This document shows, in pieces, positions 43,357-55,466 of a DNA stretch of 64,000 nucleotides (position 1 is the first letter of the stretch; every line of letters begins with the position of its first letter). Source of the stretch: Rhodanobacter sp. LX-99 (lineage in GTDB: Bacteria; Pseudomonadota; Gammaproteobacteria; Xanthomonadales; Rhodanobacteraceae); the NCBI RefSeq assembly GCF_018599185.1, contig NZ_JAHFVL010000001.1:620001-684000 (forward strand), in the 5' to 3' direction. The notes beneath the pieces are model-generated. The model saw only the letters and a program-made list of their open reading frames with translations. It was not told the DNA's origin and made no database searches. A program made the position numbers and the translations under genes.

Positions 43357-44154
43357 ATGACCATCCACGTCCTGGCCCTGATCGCCATCGCGCTCTACCT
43401 CGCCGCCGCGGGGGGGCTGGCCCGTCCGCTGCTGAGCGGCGGCAAACCGCTGAACCGGCTCGCGCTGGGGCTGGCTGGCGCCGCCGTGCTCGTCCACGCC
43501 GGGATCCTGCTGGGCATGCACCGCGGCGCGCTGGACCTGCACTTCTTCGCCGCGCTGTCGCTGGTAGCGTTCGTCGTCTCGGCGCTGACCCTGCTGGTGA
43601 ACGCTTCGCGCCCGGTCGCCGCACTCGGCGTGATCGTGTTCCCGCTGACCGCCGCGCTCATTGCGCTGGACAGCTTCCTGGCGCCGCCGACCCTGCCGCA
43701 ACCGATGGACTGGCAGATCAAGCTGCACGTCACGGTGGCCCTGGTCGCCTTCGGCGTGCTGTCGATCGCCGCCGCGCTGGCGATCCTGCTGGCGATCCAG
43801 GAACGCGCGTTGCGCCATCGCCAGTTCGGCCACTGGCTGCGCGCGCTGCCGCCGCTGACGCTGACCGAGACCCTGCTGTTCCGTCTGATCAGCGCCGGCT
43901 TCGTGCTGCTCACGCTGACCCTGCTCACCGGCGTGCTGTTCGTCGACGACCTGTTCGGCCAGCACCTGGCGCACAAGACCGTGCTGTCGATCGTGGCCTG
44001 GCTGATGTTCGGCGTGTTGCTGTACGGACGCTGGCGGCACGGCTGGCGCGGCGCGCGCGCGGTCAACCTGACCCTGATCGGGATGGCCGCGCTGGTGCTG
44101 GCGTTCTTCGGCAGCAAGGCGGTGCTGGAACTGGTCCTGCACCGCGGCATGTAG
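43357..44154 (+). CDS. Cytochrome c assembly (CcsA/YpjD-like) inner membrane protein
   Basis: 265 residues with about eight transmembrane helices. Conserved His residues of heme-handling CcsA/CcmC-like proteins appear in the DWQIKLHVTVALVAFG and GQHLAHKTVLSIVAWLMF segments. This short YpjD type next to ffh is widespread in Proteobacteria; a role in cytochrome c maturation is inferred from family only. It is divergent from ffh. Confidence 0.85.
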   Translation: MTIHVLALIAIALYLAAAGGLARPLLSGGKPLNRLALGLAGAAVLVHAGILLGMHRGALDLHFFAALSLVAFVVSALTLLVNASRPVAALGVIVFPLTAALIALDSFLAPPTLPQPMDWQIKLHVTVALVAFGVLSIAAALAILLAIQERALRHRQFGHWLRALPPLTLTETLLFRLISAGFVLLTLTLLTGVLFVDDLFGQHLAHKTVLSIVAWLMFGVLLYGRWRHGWRGARAVNLTLIGMAALVLAFFGSKAVLELVLHRGM

Positions 44155-44162
44155 CCGCGCGT

Positions 44163-45548
<1,386 letters not shown>

Positions 45549-45664
45549 GCGGGGTTGTCCGGCTGGATACGTGGAAGAAGCGAGCTTGGCACGCGGTCAT
45601 CGCAAACGGCGAGACGCATCGACACGAAAAAGCTGTCGGCCTTCGTCGCGCGATTTTCTTGCGC

Positions 45665-47059
45665 TCAATCGAACGATCCGACGAACGAATCCGAGGCGTA
45701 GTTCACGAACTGGGTGTAGTGGCCGAGGAAGGTCAGCTTGCAGGTATCGGTGGGGCCGTTGCGCTGCTTGCCGATGATGATCTCGGCGACGCCCTTGTCC
45801 GGCGATTCCTTGTTGTAGTACTCGTCGCGGTAGATGAACATGATCACGTCGGCGTCCTGCTCGATCGCGCCGGACTCGCGCAGGTCGGACATCATCGGAC
45901 GCTTGTCGGCGCGCTGCTCCAGCGAGCGGTTCAACTGCGACAGGGCGATCACCGGCACGTTCAGTTCCTTGGCCAGCCCCTTCAGCGAACGCGAGATCTC
46001 CGAGATCTCGGTGGCGCGGTTCTCCTTGTTGCCGGGCACCTGCATCAGCTGCAGGTAGTCGATCACGATCAGGCCCAGCCCGCCGTGCTCGCGGTGCAGC
46101 CGGCGTGCGCGCGAACGCAACTCCACCGGCGACAGGCTGGGCGTGTCGTCGATGAAGATCCTGGCGTCGGAAAGCAGCGCGATCGCGTTGGAGACGCGCG
46201 GCCAGTCCTCTTCTTCGAGAGTGCCGTTGCGCAGGTGCTGCTGGTGGATGCGGCCGACCGAGGAGATCAGGCGGAACGCCAGCTGCGAGGAGGACATTTC
46301 CATCGAGAACACCACCACCGCCTTCTTGCCGCCCAGCGCGGCGGCTTCGGCGATGTTCAGCGCGAAGGCGGTCTTGCCCATCGACGGGCGCGCCGCCACG
46401 ATGATCAGGTCCGACGGCTGCAGGCCGGAGGTGAGCGCATCCAGGTCGGTGAAGCCGGTGCTGACGCCGGTGAGCTGGCCGCGGTTCTCGTAGCGCTCGG
46501 TGAGCAGGCGGAACGCGTCCTTCACCGCCTCGCGCATCGAGACGGAATCCTTCTTGCCGCGCGCGCCGGATTCGGCGATGTGGAACACGCGCTGCTCGGC
46601 GCTTTCCAGCACCTCGTGCACGCTCTTGCCCTCGGGCCGATAACCGTCCTCGGTGATCGAGGTGCCGGCGTCGATCAGCTGGCGCAGCACCGATTTCTCG
46701 CGCACGATCTCGGCGTACGCGGCGATGTTGGCCGCGCTGGGCGTGCTGTTGGCCAGCTCGATCAGGTAGCCTGCGCCGCCGACCATCTCGGCCATGCCGT
46801 TGCTCTCGAACCAGTCGCCCAGGGTCACCGCGTCGCACGGCATGCCCTTGTTCGCCAGCTCGTTGATCGCGCGCCAGATAAGCCGGTGGTCCTTGCGGTA
46901 GAAGTCGTCCTCGGCGAGCCGGTCAGCCACTTTGTCCAGCGCATCCGGCGCCAGCATCAGGCCGCCCAGCACCGCCTGCTCGGCATCGATGGAGTGCGGC
47001 GGCACACGCAACGCCTCGATGGCAGAGGAGGAAGGTTTGCGCTCGGGCACGAAGGACAT
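45665..47059 (-). CDS. dnaB: Replicative DNA helicase DnaB
   Basis: 464 residues. The N-terminal domain starts VPPHSIDAEQAVLGGLML; the RecA-like motor has Walker A ARPSMGKTAFALN, FSMEMSSSQLAFRL and DYLQLMQ, and the C-terminal arginine finger region IIGKQRNGPTDT. Loaded at the origin by DnaC/DciA-type factors and hexameric. A perfect DnaA-box sequence lies ~115 bases upstream of the start. Confidence 0.98.
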   Translation of the reverse strand: MSFVPERKPSSSAIEALRVPPHSIDAEQAVLGGLMLAPDALDKVADRLAEDDFYRKDHRLIWRAINELANKGMPCDAVTLGDWFESNGMAEMVGGAGYLIELANSTPSAANIAAYAEIVREKSVLRQLIDAGTSITEDGYRPEGKSVHEVLESAEQRVFHIAESGARGKKDSVSMREAVKDAFRLLTERYENRGQLTGVSTGFTDLDALTSGLQPSDLIIVAARPSMGKTAFALNIAEAAALGGKKAVVVFSMEMSSSQLAFRLISSVGRIHQQHLRNGTLEEEDWPRVSNAIALLSDARIFIDDTPSLSPVELRSRARRLHREHGGLGLIVIDYLQLMQVPGNKENRATEISEISRSLKGLAKELNVPVIALSQLNRSLEQRADKRPMMSDLRESGAIEQDADVIMFIYRDEYYNKESPDKGVAEIIIGKQRNGPTDTCKLTFLGHYTQFVNYASDSFVGSFD

Positions 47060-47175
47060 CGACTTAACCTCAGGAGAATTGCCCCACGACCGGCGCGCGA
47101 CACGCCGACACCTCGCGGGTAGTCATACCGACACCATCATGCGCGGCGACGTCTCACCCGTCGAGACAATAAGTC

Positions 47176-47184
47176 TGTGGATAA
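47176..47184 (-). promoter_or_regulatory. Perfect DnaA-box consensus upstream of dnaB
   Basis: The minus strand reads TTATCCACA, identical to the E. coli R1 box, 117 bases upstream of the dnaB ATG and between dnaB and rplI. A regulatory or sequestration role is inferred; a single 9-mer may also be chance. Confidence 0.4.
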
Positions 47185-47285
47185 GCTGTGCGTTGCGGGG
47201 GGATAAAGCTGGGAATGGGAAATGGGAAATCGCTGAAAGCTGAACTGCAGTGCAGCTCTTGACCACTCCCCATTCCCTATTCCCC

Positions 47286-47321
47286 AAAGCAAACGGGCGC
47301 CGTGAGGCGCCCGTTTGCTTT
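47286..47321. terminator. Terminator after rplI
   Basis: Perfect 16-bp arms (47286-47301 and 47306-47321) with a GTGA loop; GC core ACGGGCGCC/GGCGCCCGT with T-rich flanks on both strands. It ends the rpsF-rpsR-rplI transcript ahead of dnaB. Confidence 0.85.
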
Positions 47322-47337
47322 GCTGCGAACAGCAGAA

Positions 47338-47787
47338 TTACTTGTCGCCGACCACGATCACCTTGACCGTGGTCTGCACGTCGGCGTGCAGGCTCACCAC
47401 CACGTCGTACTCGCCGGTGTTGCGAAGCGGGCCTTCGCCCAGGATCACTTCACCCTTGTGCACGGCCTGACCGGCAGCAGCCAGCGCCTCGGCGATATCG
47501 CGCGGGCCGACCGAACCGAACAGCTTGCCTTCCGCACTGGCGTGCGCGGAGATGGTCACCGAGGCATCGGCCAGCTTGGCCTTGCGTGCTTCGGCGTCGG
47601 CCAGTGCCGTGTTGGCCTTGGCCTCGTATTCGGCACGGCGCTGTTCGAACGCGGCCAGGTTGGCGGCGTTGACGCGCACCGCCTTGCCCTGCGGCAGCAG
47701 GTAGTTGCGGCCGTAACCGGGCTTCACGACGACCTTGTCGCCGAGCGTGCCGAGGTTGCGGACTTTCTGCAGAAGAATGAGTTCCAT
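47338..47787 (-). CDS. rplI: 50S ribosomal protein L9
   Basis: 149 residues. [30 protein letters not shown] is the conserved N-terminal domain (split here for length: it begins MELILLQKV), joined by a long helix to the C-terminal domain ([19 protein letters not shown]). It binds 23S rRNA near the L1 stalk. It lies 160 bases after rpsR, separated by a repeat. Confidence 0.97.
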   Translation of the reverse strand: MELILLQKVRNLGTLGDKVVVKPGYGRNYLLPQGKAVRVNAANLAAFEQRRAEYEAKANTALADAEARKAKLADASVTISAHASAEGKLFGSVGPRDIAEALAAAGQAVHKGEVILGEGPLRNTGEYDVVVSLHADVQTTVKVIVVGDK

Positions 47788-47844
47788 GATGCTTTCCTGT
47801 TCGTTAGCACCGGCAGGTCCGGTGCAGCCAGAGGACGGTTGTCC

Positions 47845-47940
47845 GAAGTGTGGGGTTCGGGAGACGGGATTCGGGATTCAAGGCATGGAGGCCGCAGGGT
47901 GCGCGGCTCCCGAATCCCGAATCACCAATCCCGAATCCCG
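47845..47940. repeat. GGGATTCGGGATT / AATCCCGAATCCC repeat
   Basis: Direct GGGATTCGGGATT and inverted CCCGAATCCCGAATC and AATCCCGAATCCC words bracket a GCATGGAGGCCGC stretch, between rplI and rpsR. Related to the repeat at 6735-6808. It could fold into a long hairpin inside the ribosomal protein transcript. Confidence 0.6.
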
Positions 47941-47947
47941 GACGTCA

Positions 47948-48178
47948 TCAGACGTCGTGGTTGTCGGTGTACGGCAGCAGCGAGAGGAAGCGCGCGCGCT
48001 TGATCGCGGTCGCCAGCTGACGCTGGTAGCGGGCCTTGGTGCCGGTGATGCGGCTCGGCACGATCTTGCCGTTCTCGGTGACGTACTGGCGCAAGGTGTT
48101 GAGATCCTTGTAGTCGATCTCCTTCACGTCTTCGGCAGTGAAGCGGCAGAACTTGCGGCGGCGGAAAAACTTGGACAT
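47948..48178 (-). CDS. rpsR: 30S ribosomal protein S18
   Basis: 76 residues. [35 protein letters not shown] and [17 protein letters not shown] are the conserved S18 segments. Binds next to S6 on the 30S platform; encoded 14 bases after rpsF. Confidence 0.98.
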   Translation of the reverse strand: MSKFFRRRKFCRFTAEDVKEIDYKDLNTLRQYVTENGKIVPSRITGTKARYQRQLATAIKRARFLSLLPYTDNHDV

Positions 48179-48192
48179 GTCTGTGCTCCTGA

Positions 48193-48624
48193 TCAGTCGT
48201 CGCTGTCGCGATCGTTGTCGTGGCCATCGCGGTCACGGCCGCGGCCTTCGCCATCACCCTCGTCGTCGCGGCGACGGGTGGACTTGGCGTCGTCCTTCTC
48301 CTTCGACTTCAGGATGAAGGACGGCTCGGTGTCGGCCTCGTCGCGACGGATCACCAGGTGGCGCAGCACGGCGTCGTTGAAGCGGAAGCCCGACTCCAGC
48401 TCGTTCAGCGCGTTCTGGCTCACTTCGATGTTGAGCAGCACGTAATGTGCCTTGGCCAGGTTCACGATCGGATACGCCAGCTGACGGCGGCCCCAGTCTT
48501 CAAGGCGGTGGATCTTGCCGCCGTCGGTCTCGATCAGCGCCTTGTAGCGCTCGAGCATCGCCGGAACCTGCTCGCTCTGGTCAGGGTGGACCATGAACAC
48601 AACTTCGTAATGACGCAGGGTCAT
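48193..48624 (-). CDS. rpsF: 30S ribosomal protein S6
   Basis: 143 residues. The S6 domain ([40 protein letters not shown]) is followed by a charged tail of ~40 residues rich in Asp, Arg and Gly ([19 protein letters not shown]). In enterobacteria the S6 tail receives glutamates through RimK; whether this acidic tail plays a similar part is unknown. ATG 48624 gives the typical MTLRHYE start. Confidence 0.97.
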   Translation of the reverse strand: MTLRHYEVVFMVHPDQSEQVPAMLERYKALIETDGGKIHRLEDWGRRQLAYPIVNLAKAHYVLLNIEVSQNALNELESGFRFNDAVLRHLVIRRDEADTEPSFILKSKEKDDAKSTRRRDDEGDGEGRGRDRDGHDNDRDSDD

Positions 48625-48817
48625 TGTGGGTTGACTCCTTGTGGATGCGGCCTTGCGGCCTCGCAGCCTCCCGCTGGTGCGGTGAGGCAAGTGTCCTGCC
48701 GGCCCCGGTTTCGGGGCGGACAGAAGCGGAATTGTAAGGGTGCCAGGGGCATCCACGCAAGTCGTTGAATGAAAAGGCGCAAGAGACGAGGCAGTGGCGC
48801 TCGCCACGCCGCCTTGT

Positions 48818-49144
48818 TCAACTGACCGTGAAGCTCTCGCCGCAACCGCATTCGCCGGTGGCGTTCGGGTTGTGGAACACGAAGCTGGCGTTGAGGCCCT
48901 GCCGCTGGAAGTCGATCACGGTGCCCTCGACCAGGGCCAGGCTCTTGCCGTCGACGATCAGCGGCAGCCCGTCCACCTCGACCAGCTGGTCGTCCTTGCC
49001 GACCGCCTCGGCCAGATCCACCACGTAGGCGAAACCGGAACAGCCGGTGCGCTTGACCCCAAAACGCACGCCGGCCGCCGTCGGCGTGCCGGCCAGGAAG
49101 TGGCGCATGCGCTCGTTGGCAGCGGGGGTGATGGTGATGCTCAT
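48818..49144 (-). CDS. iscA: HesB/IscA-family iron-sulfur carrier
   Basis: 108 residues. The three conserved Cys are in [11 protein letters not shown] (one) and ECGCGESF (two). The [15 protein letters not shown] start and [25 protein letters not shown] core are closest to IscA/ErpA A-type carriers, which deliver Fe-S clusters to target proteins. No isc operon is adjacent, so the exact A-type class (IscA, SufA or ErpA) is uncertain. The 193-base gap after it shows no gene. Confidence 0.85.
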   Translation of the reverse strand: MSITITPAANERMRHFLAGTPTAAGVRFGVKRTGCSGFAYVVDLAEAVGKDDQLVEVDGLPLIVDGKSLALVEGTVIDFQRQGLNASFVFHNPNATGECGCGESFTVS

Positions 49145-49296
49145 GACGGTGGATCAACCTCGATTCAAGTGGCCCGGAAAAGTCGCGGCGCGGGCAACAG
49201 CTACATTATCATGCCGGTTTGGCCTTGCGTGTCGCCGCGCACCGCCGTTCATCTACCACGCGCCGACATGTGGCGCTTCTGCAGGAGTTTCAATCG

Positions 49297-50712
<1,416 letters not shown>

Positions 50713-50727
50713 GCAACCCATCTCGCC

Positions 50728-51546
50728 ATGTCGCTTCGATTCTCCGCCATCGCCGCCGTACTGGCCTTCGCCGCCCTGCTGGGCGGCTGCCATAACGCCA
50801 AGGCCTTGCTGCCGCCGAACCTGCGTCCGCCGTCGGAAAATACCGGCGACGCGCTGAAGCTGGCCCAGTTGCAGCTGATGCAGGCCACGCCGTGCTGCAG
50901 CAGCTTCGCCGACTTCTCCTACCGCAGCATGCTGCCGTGGCAGCCGCAGAAGTTCGTGCTGGGCAGCGGCAGCATGGTCGCCAACCTCAACGGCACGCAG
51001 AGCTACTTCCTCGCCTTCCGCCTGCCGGTCGACGTGAAACTGCCGTACAAGGTCGCCCTGAAGTCGGAATTGAACGGCCGCTGGCTGCACGCCAGCTACC
51101 TGTTCGCGCCCACCGTCGTGCTGCTGGACGAGGGTTTCCAGCCGATCCGCTCCGAGGACATCGGGCTGTGCGAGCACATGGGCTGGAGCGACGAGACGAG
51201 CGGCGCCTTCGGCAGCCTGACGGTCGACAGCAAGCAGGCGCGCTACCTGCTGGTCTACAGCTCGGCCGAACAGCAGTCGGGCAAGACCTATTGGGAACAG
51301 TCGCCGGCCTCGTTCTCCAGTTCCACCGCCGCGTCGCTGCAGATGAACTCCGCCGGCAGCTTCAGCATCCCGCACGGCCCGGATGGCGCCCTGTGGGTCG
51401 GCATGATGAACAAGACGTACGAGAAGGCCCTGGCCAACGCGATCTGCAAGAAGGCGGCAAAGGGCGACGGCGTGCTCAACACCCTGCGCACCGCATTGCC
51501 GTTGCCCTGGAGCAATGACAGCAAGACCGGCCACAGCCCGCCATGA
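50728..51546 (+). CDS. Lipoprotein of unknown function (MalM-like)
   Basis: 272 residues. Lipobox LLGGC (Cys21) follows a short signal, so it is a membrane-anchored lipoprotein. The mature protein begins with a Cys pair (TPCCSSF) and strands such as WQPQKFVLGSGSMVANL and SYFLAFRLPV that resemble MalM (maltose operon periplasmic protein) family proteins. That likeness is weak and function unknown. It follows asnS by 15 bases and overlaps the next gene by four. Confidence 0.6.
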   Translation: MSLRFSAIAAVLAFAALLGGCHNAKALLPPNLRPPSENTGDALKLAQLQLMQATPCCSSFADFSYRSMLPWQPQKFVLGSGSMVANLNGTQSYFLAFRLPVDVKLPYKVALKSELNGRWLHASYLFAPTVVLLDEGFQPIRSEDIGLCEHMGWSDETSGAFGSLTVDSKQARYLLVYSSAEQQSGKTYWEQSPASFSSSTAASLQMNSAGSFSIPHGPDGALWVGMMNKTYEKALANAICKKAAKGDGVLNTLRTALPLPWSNDSKTGHSPP

Positions 51547-51857
51547 TCGTCCTCTATCTCGCGCTGCTGGCGAGCGGCGTCGGCCTGTTCGTGCTGTCGT
51601 ACGTGGCGCCGTTCCGGGTCGCCGCGCTGCTGCGCGGGCGTTATCCGCAGCACTGGCAGGTCATCGCCACCGCCGCGCAAGGCAGGCTTTCCGGGTTCCG
51701 CATCTGGGCCAGCATGCAGCAGGTGCTGCGCTCTCCGGCCCTGCCCGCGCTGGGCGATGCGGCGATCGACCGCTGGCGTCTGGTCTGGCGTTACAGTCAG
51801 TGGCTGGGCTGGCTATGCTGGCTTGCCGCGCTGGCGATGCGGCTGTGGCTGCACTGA
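51543..51857 (+). CDS. Small membrane protein of unknown function
   Basis: 104 residues with two hydrophobic segments (residues ~2-20 and ~85-102) around a basic linker (RGRYPQHWQVI, RIWASMQQVLRSP). No family recognised. Start overlaps the lipoprotein stop (ATGA), so the two are translationally coupled; the SDR gene follows 10 bases later. Confidence 0.65.
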   Translation: MIVLYLALLASGVGLFVLSYVAPFRVAALLRGRYPQHWQVIATAAQGRLSGFRIWASMQQVLRSPALPALGDAAIDRWRLVWRYSQWLGWLCWLAALAMRLWLH

Positions 51858-51867
51858 GGGAACAAGC

Positions 51868-52659
51868 ATGCAACTGGATCTGGGGGGACGTCACGCGCTG
51901 GTCTGCGGCGCCTCGCAAGGCATCGGCCAGGCCAGCGCGATCGAACTGGCCGAGCTCGGCGCCAGCGTCACCCTGCTGGCGCGCTCGGCCGACAAGCTCA
52001 AGCTGGTCGCCGAAAGCCTGCCGCGGACGCATGCCGGGCAACGGCACGACTGGCGCAGCGTGGACATGCTGGACACTGCCAGCCTGCGGGCGACGGCTAC
52101 CGAAATTGCCGCCGGCGCCGCGGTGCATATCCTGATCAACAACAGCGGCGGACCGCCCGGCGGTCCGGCGCACAGTGCGGAACCCGCGGCCTTCGAGACG
52201 GCATTCCGCCAGCACTTGCTGGCCGGCCAGACCCTGCTGCAGGCGTTGCTGCCCGGCATGCGCGCCAGTGGCTACGGGCGCATCGTCAACGTGATCTCCA
52301 CCTCGGTGAAGGAGCCGATCGCGGAGCTGGGCGTGTCCAACACCGTGCGCGCCGCCGTCGCCGGCTGGGCCAAGACCTTGTCCGCCGAACTGGCCGCCGA
52401 CGGCATCACGGTCAACAACGTGCTGCCCGGCTACACCCGCACCAGCCGCCTCGACAGCCTGCTCGCCGCGCAAGCGGCCGCAAGCGGCCGCAAGGAAGAC
52501 GTCATCGCCCAGGCCATGCTGACAACGGTACCCGCCCGCCGCTTCGGCGAAGCCAGCGAAGTGGCCGCCGTGATCGCGTTCCTGTGCACCCCCGCCGCCG
52601 CCTACGTCAACGGCGTCAGCATCGCGGTGGACGGCGGCCGCACGCGCGCGTTGAGTTGA
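51868..52659 (+). CDS. Atypical short-chain dehydrogenase/reductase
   Basis: 263 residues. The Rossmann motif GASQGIGQ and NNSGGP loop are normal, and VISTSVKEP supplies the Ser. Where classical SDRs have YxxxK it reads GVSNTVRAAVAGWAK, i.e. Ser and Arg in place of Tyr and Lys. This divergent branch exists in several bacteria and its activity is uncertain. GAGGGA lies 6 bases before the ATG. It is 98 bases upstream of an aldehyde dehydrogenase of the tryptophan route; a metabolic link is only inferred. Confidence 0.82.
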   Translation: MQLDLGGRHALVCGASQGIGQASAIELAELGASVTLLARSADKLKLVAESLPRTHAGQRHDWRSVDMLDTASLRATATEIAAGAAVHILINNSGGPPGGPAHSAEPAAFETAFRQHLLAGQTLLQALLPGMRASGYGRIVNVISTSVKEPIAELGVSNTVRAAVAGWAKTLSAELAADGITVNNVLPGYTRTSRLDSLLAAQAAASGRKEDVIAQAMLTTVPARRFGEASEVAAVIAFLCTPAAAYVNGVSIAVDGGRTRALS

Positions 52660-52757
52660 GCCCGGACCCGATCTTCGACGCACGCCGCCCGTTTCCCGCC
52701 CCACGCATACGCCGGCGTCCGGTGCAATTGCGGCACGCTGGTTTTAAGCTTGTGCCG

Positions 52758-54245
52758 ATGTCCATCCCGCACCTAGCCAATCTGATCGATGGTCGCCTGC
52801 AGGCGCCCCATCACGATGCATGGCTGGAAGTGCACGAGCCGGCCACCGGTGCGGTGTTTGCGCACTGCCCCGATTCCAGTGCGGCGGACGTCGCCGCCGC
52901 GGTCGCCGCCGCCGGCCGCGCCGCGCCTGGCTGGGCCGGCACGCCGATCGAACAGCGCGCGCGCCTGCTGCAGCGGCTGGCCGACCTGGTCGAGGCGCGG
53001 CTGGAGGAGTTCGCCACGCTGGAATCGCGCGACAACGGCAAGCCGCTGAGCCTCGCACGCCGGCTCGACATACCGCGCGCGGTCAGCAACCTGCGTTACT
53101 TTGCCGCCGCGATCATCGGCTGGGGCAGCGAATCGCACGCGATGGAAGCCGGCGCCATGGGCACCGGCGCGATCAACTACACCTTGCGCCAGCCGCTCGG
53201 CGTGGTCGGCTGCATCAGCCCGTGGAACCTGCCGCTGTACCTGTTCACCTGGAAGATCGCGCCGGCCCTGGCCGCAGGCAACACCGTGGTGGCCAAGCCG
53301 TCGGAAGTGACGCCGTGCACCGCCGCCCTGCTCGGCGAGCTGAGCATCCAGGCCGGCTTTCCGCCCGGCGTGCTGAACATCGTGCAGGGCCGCGGCCCCA
53401 GCGTGGGCCAGGCGATCGTGGAACATCCGGCGGTGAAGGCGATCTCCTTCACCGGCAGCACGGCCACCGGCGCACGCATCGCCAGCGCGGCGGCTGCACA
53501 GTTCAAGAAAGTCTCGCTGGAAATGGGCGGCAAGAATCCGGCGATCGTGTTCGCCGATGCCGATCTTTCCGACGCGAACCTGGACACCATCGTGCGCTCG
53601 GGCTTCGCCAACCAGGGCGAGATCTGCCTGTGCGGCTCGCGCCTGCTGGTGCAGCGCTCGATCCTCGAAGCCTTCCGCGAACGCTACCTGGCGCGCGTGC
53701 AGGCGCTGCGCGTGGGTGATCCGGGCGACGCCGGCAGCGACCTCGGCGCGATGGTCTCGCAGGCGCACTACGACAAGGTGCTCGGCTGCATCGAACAGGC
53801 CCGCGCCGAAGGCGGCCGCGTGTCGTGCGGCGGCGAGGCGATCACATTGCCCGGCCGCTGCGCCGACGGCTGGTTCATCGCGCCGACCGTGATCGAAGGC
53901 CTGTCGTCCGCGGCGCAGACCAACCAGCAGGAGATTTTCGGCCCGGTGGTCAGCCTGATCCCGTTCGAGGACGAAGCCGAGGCGCTGGCGATCGCCAACG
54001 ACAGCCGCTACGGCCTGGCCGCCTCGCTGTGGACGCAGGACCTGTCCCGCGCACACCGGCTCGCCGGCCAGCTCGAATTCGGCATCGTGTGGATCAACTG
54101 CTGGCTGCTGCGCGACCTGCGCACGCCGTTCGGCGGCGCCAAGCAATCCGGGCTCGGCCGCGAAGGCGGCAGCGAGGCGCTGCACTTCTTCACCGAGCCA
54201 AAAAACATCTGCATCGCCTACGGCGCGTCGTCCGTACAACCCTAG
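52758..54245 (+). CDS. 2-aminomuconate/2-hydroxymuconate semialdehyde dehydrogenase
   Basis: 495 residues, aldehyde dehydrogenase superfamily. PWNLPLYLFTWKIAPALAAG, the NAD-binding FTGSTATG, general base Glu255 in SLEMGGKNP and catalytic Cys290 in NQGEICLCGSR. The ILFTWKIAPAL and ESxDNGKP patterns suit the AMSDH/HMSDH group. With ACMS decarboxylase (9712-10746) and the RidA-type deaminase downstream it would oxidise 2-aminomuconate semialdehyde in tryptophan degradation. Confidence 0.85.
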   Translation: MSIPHLANLIDGRLQAPHHDAWLEVHEPATGAVFAHCPDSSAADVAAAVAAAGRAAPGWAGTPIEQRARLLQRLADLVEARLEEFATLESRDNGKPLSLARRLDIPRAVSNLRYFAAAIIGWGSESHAMEAGAMGTGAINYTLRQPLGVVGCISPWNLPLYLFTWKIAPALAAGNTVVAKPSEVTPCTAALLGELSIQAGFPPGVLNIVQGRGPSVGQAIVEHPAVKAISFTGSTATGARIASAAAAQFKKVSLEMGGKNPAIVFADADLSDANLDTIVRSGFANQGEICLCGSRLLVQRSILEAFRERYLARVQALRVGDPGDAGSDLGAMVSQAHYDKVLGCIEQARAEGGRVSCGGEAITLPGRCADGWFIAPTVIEGLSSAAQTNQQEIFGPVVSLIPFEDEAEALAIANDSRYGLAASLWTQDLSRAHRLAGQLEFGIVWINCWLLRDLRTPFGGAKQSGLGREGGSEALHFFTEPKNICIAYGASSVQP

Positions 54246-54285
54246 GGCGCACGCGCATGCGCGAGCCCGAATATTCGGAACCCCG

Positions 54286-54951
54286 ATGAATTCACTGAAA
54301 GACCTGCTTGCCAACAACCGTCGCTGGGCCGAACAGGTCACCGCGCAAGACCCGACCTTTTTCGAACAGCTCTCGCAGCAGCAGGCGCCGCGCTACCTGT
54401 GGATCGGCTGCTCGGACTCGCGCGTACCGGCCACCCAGATCGTCGACCTGCCGCCGGGCGAGATCTTCGTGCATCGCAACGTGGCCAACGTGGTGGTGCA
54501 TACCGACCTGAACGCGCTGAGCACCATCCAGTTCGCGGTCGACGTGCTGCAGGTAAAGCACATCCTGGTGGTGGGTCATTACGGTTGCGGTGGCGTCGGC
54601 GCGGTGCTGAAGGAAAGCCGCCTGGGCCTGATCGACAACTGGCTCAGGCACATCACCGACATTGCCATGAAGCATGCCGACAAGCTCGATCCGGCGCAGT
54701 CGTTCGCGATGCGCCATGCGCACCTGTGCGAACTGAATGCGCTCGAACAGGCGCTCAACGTGTGCCACACCACGGTGGTGCGCGAAGCGTGGGAGCGCGG
54801 CCAGCAACTGGCCGTGCATGCGTGGATTTACGGCCTGGACAATGGCCACATCCATGACCTGGGCCTCGACGTGCGCGGTCGCGAGCAGTTGCCCGAGGCC
54901 TACCAGCAGGCACTGACCCAGCTCACCCGGCGCTGGGCAGGCGCCGCATGA
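54286..54951 (+). CDS. can: Beta-class carbonic anhydrase
   Basis: 221 residues. Zinc ligands Cys42 (GCSDSRVPA, with Asp44 and Arg46 as catalytic dyad), His98 and Cys101 (HYGCGG). Interconverts CO2 and bicarbonate in the cytoplasm. It overlaps the RidA-type gene by four bases; CO2 released by ACMS decarboxylation may be the link, but this is speculation. Confidence 0.95.
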   Translation: MNSLKDLLANNRRWAEQVTAQDPTFFEQLSQQQAPRYLWIGCSDSRVPATQIVDLPPGEIFVHRNVANVVVHTDLNALSTIQFAVDVLQVKHILVVGHYGCGGVGAVLKESRLGLIDNWLRHITDIAMKHADKLDPAQSFAMRHAHLCELNALEQALNVCHTTVVREAWERGQQLAVHAWIYGLDNGHIHDLGLDVRGREQLPEAYQQALTQLTRRWAGAA

Positions 54952-55379
54952 ACGGCGACAGCATCCGCACCGACGCCGCTCCCGCGCCGATCGGCGCCTA
55001 CCCGCATGCCCGGCGCGTCGGCAACCTGCTGTTCCTGTCCGGCGTGGGTCCGCGCCAACCCGGCAGCAGCGCGATTCCCGGCAACGTCTGCGACGCGGAC
55101 GGCCGTTTGATCGCCTACGACATCGAGGCACAGTGCCGCCAGGTGTTCGCCAACGTGCGCGCCGTGCTCGAAGCCAGCGGCGCCGCCTGGACCGACCTGG
55201 TCGACGTCACCGTGTTCCTGACCGACATGCAGCGCGACTTCGCCGCCTACAACCGGCTGTACGCGGAATATTTCGCCGGCATCGACGCCTGCCGCACCAC
55301 CGTTGGCATCAGCGCGCTGCCGACGCCGATCGCGATCGAACTGAAGTGCGTCGCCGCCCTGCCGGCACAGTCACGCTGA
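54948..55379 (+). CDS. RidA-family deaminase, probable 2-aminomuconate deaminase
   Basis: 143 residues, YjgF/RidA fold. GAYPHARRVGNLLFLSGVGPR at the start and RTTVGISALPTPIAIELKCVA at the end; Arg of RTTV is the conserved substrate-binding residue. The GVGPRQPG loop and full length match AmnD/NbaF 2-aminomuconate deaminase more than generic RidA. The preceding aldehyde dehydrogenase makes 2-aminomuconate, supporting the assignment. Confidence 0.8.
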   Translation: MNGDSIRTDAAPAPIGAYPHARRVGNLLFLSGVGPRQPGSSAIPGNVCDADGRLIAYDIEAQCRQVFANVRAVLEASGAAWTDLVDVTVFLTDMQRDFAAYNRLYAEYFAGIDACRTTVGISALPTPIAIELKCVAALPAQSR

Positions 55380-55418
55380 TTTCCCCCGATCGGCGCGCGG
55401 GCAAGTCGCGCACATGAA

Positions 55419-55448
55419 AAACCCCGCCGGTCTGCACCGGCGGGGTTT
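55419..55448. terminator. Bidirectional terminator
   Basis: Perfect 13-bp arms AAACCCCGCCGGT (55419-55431) and ACCGGCGGGGTTT (55436-55448), CTGC loop, between the convergent RidA-type gene and the small secreted protein gene. Confidence 0.85.
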
Positions 55449-55466
55449 CGATTCACGACAACACGA

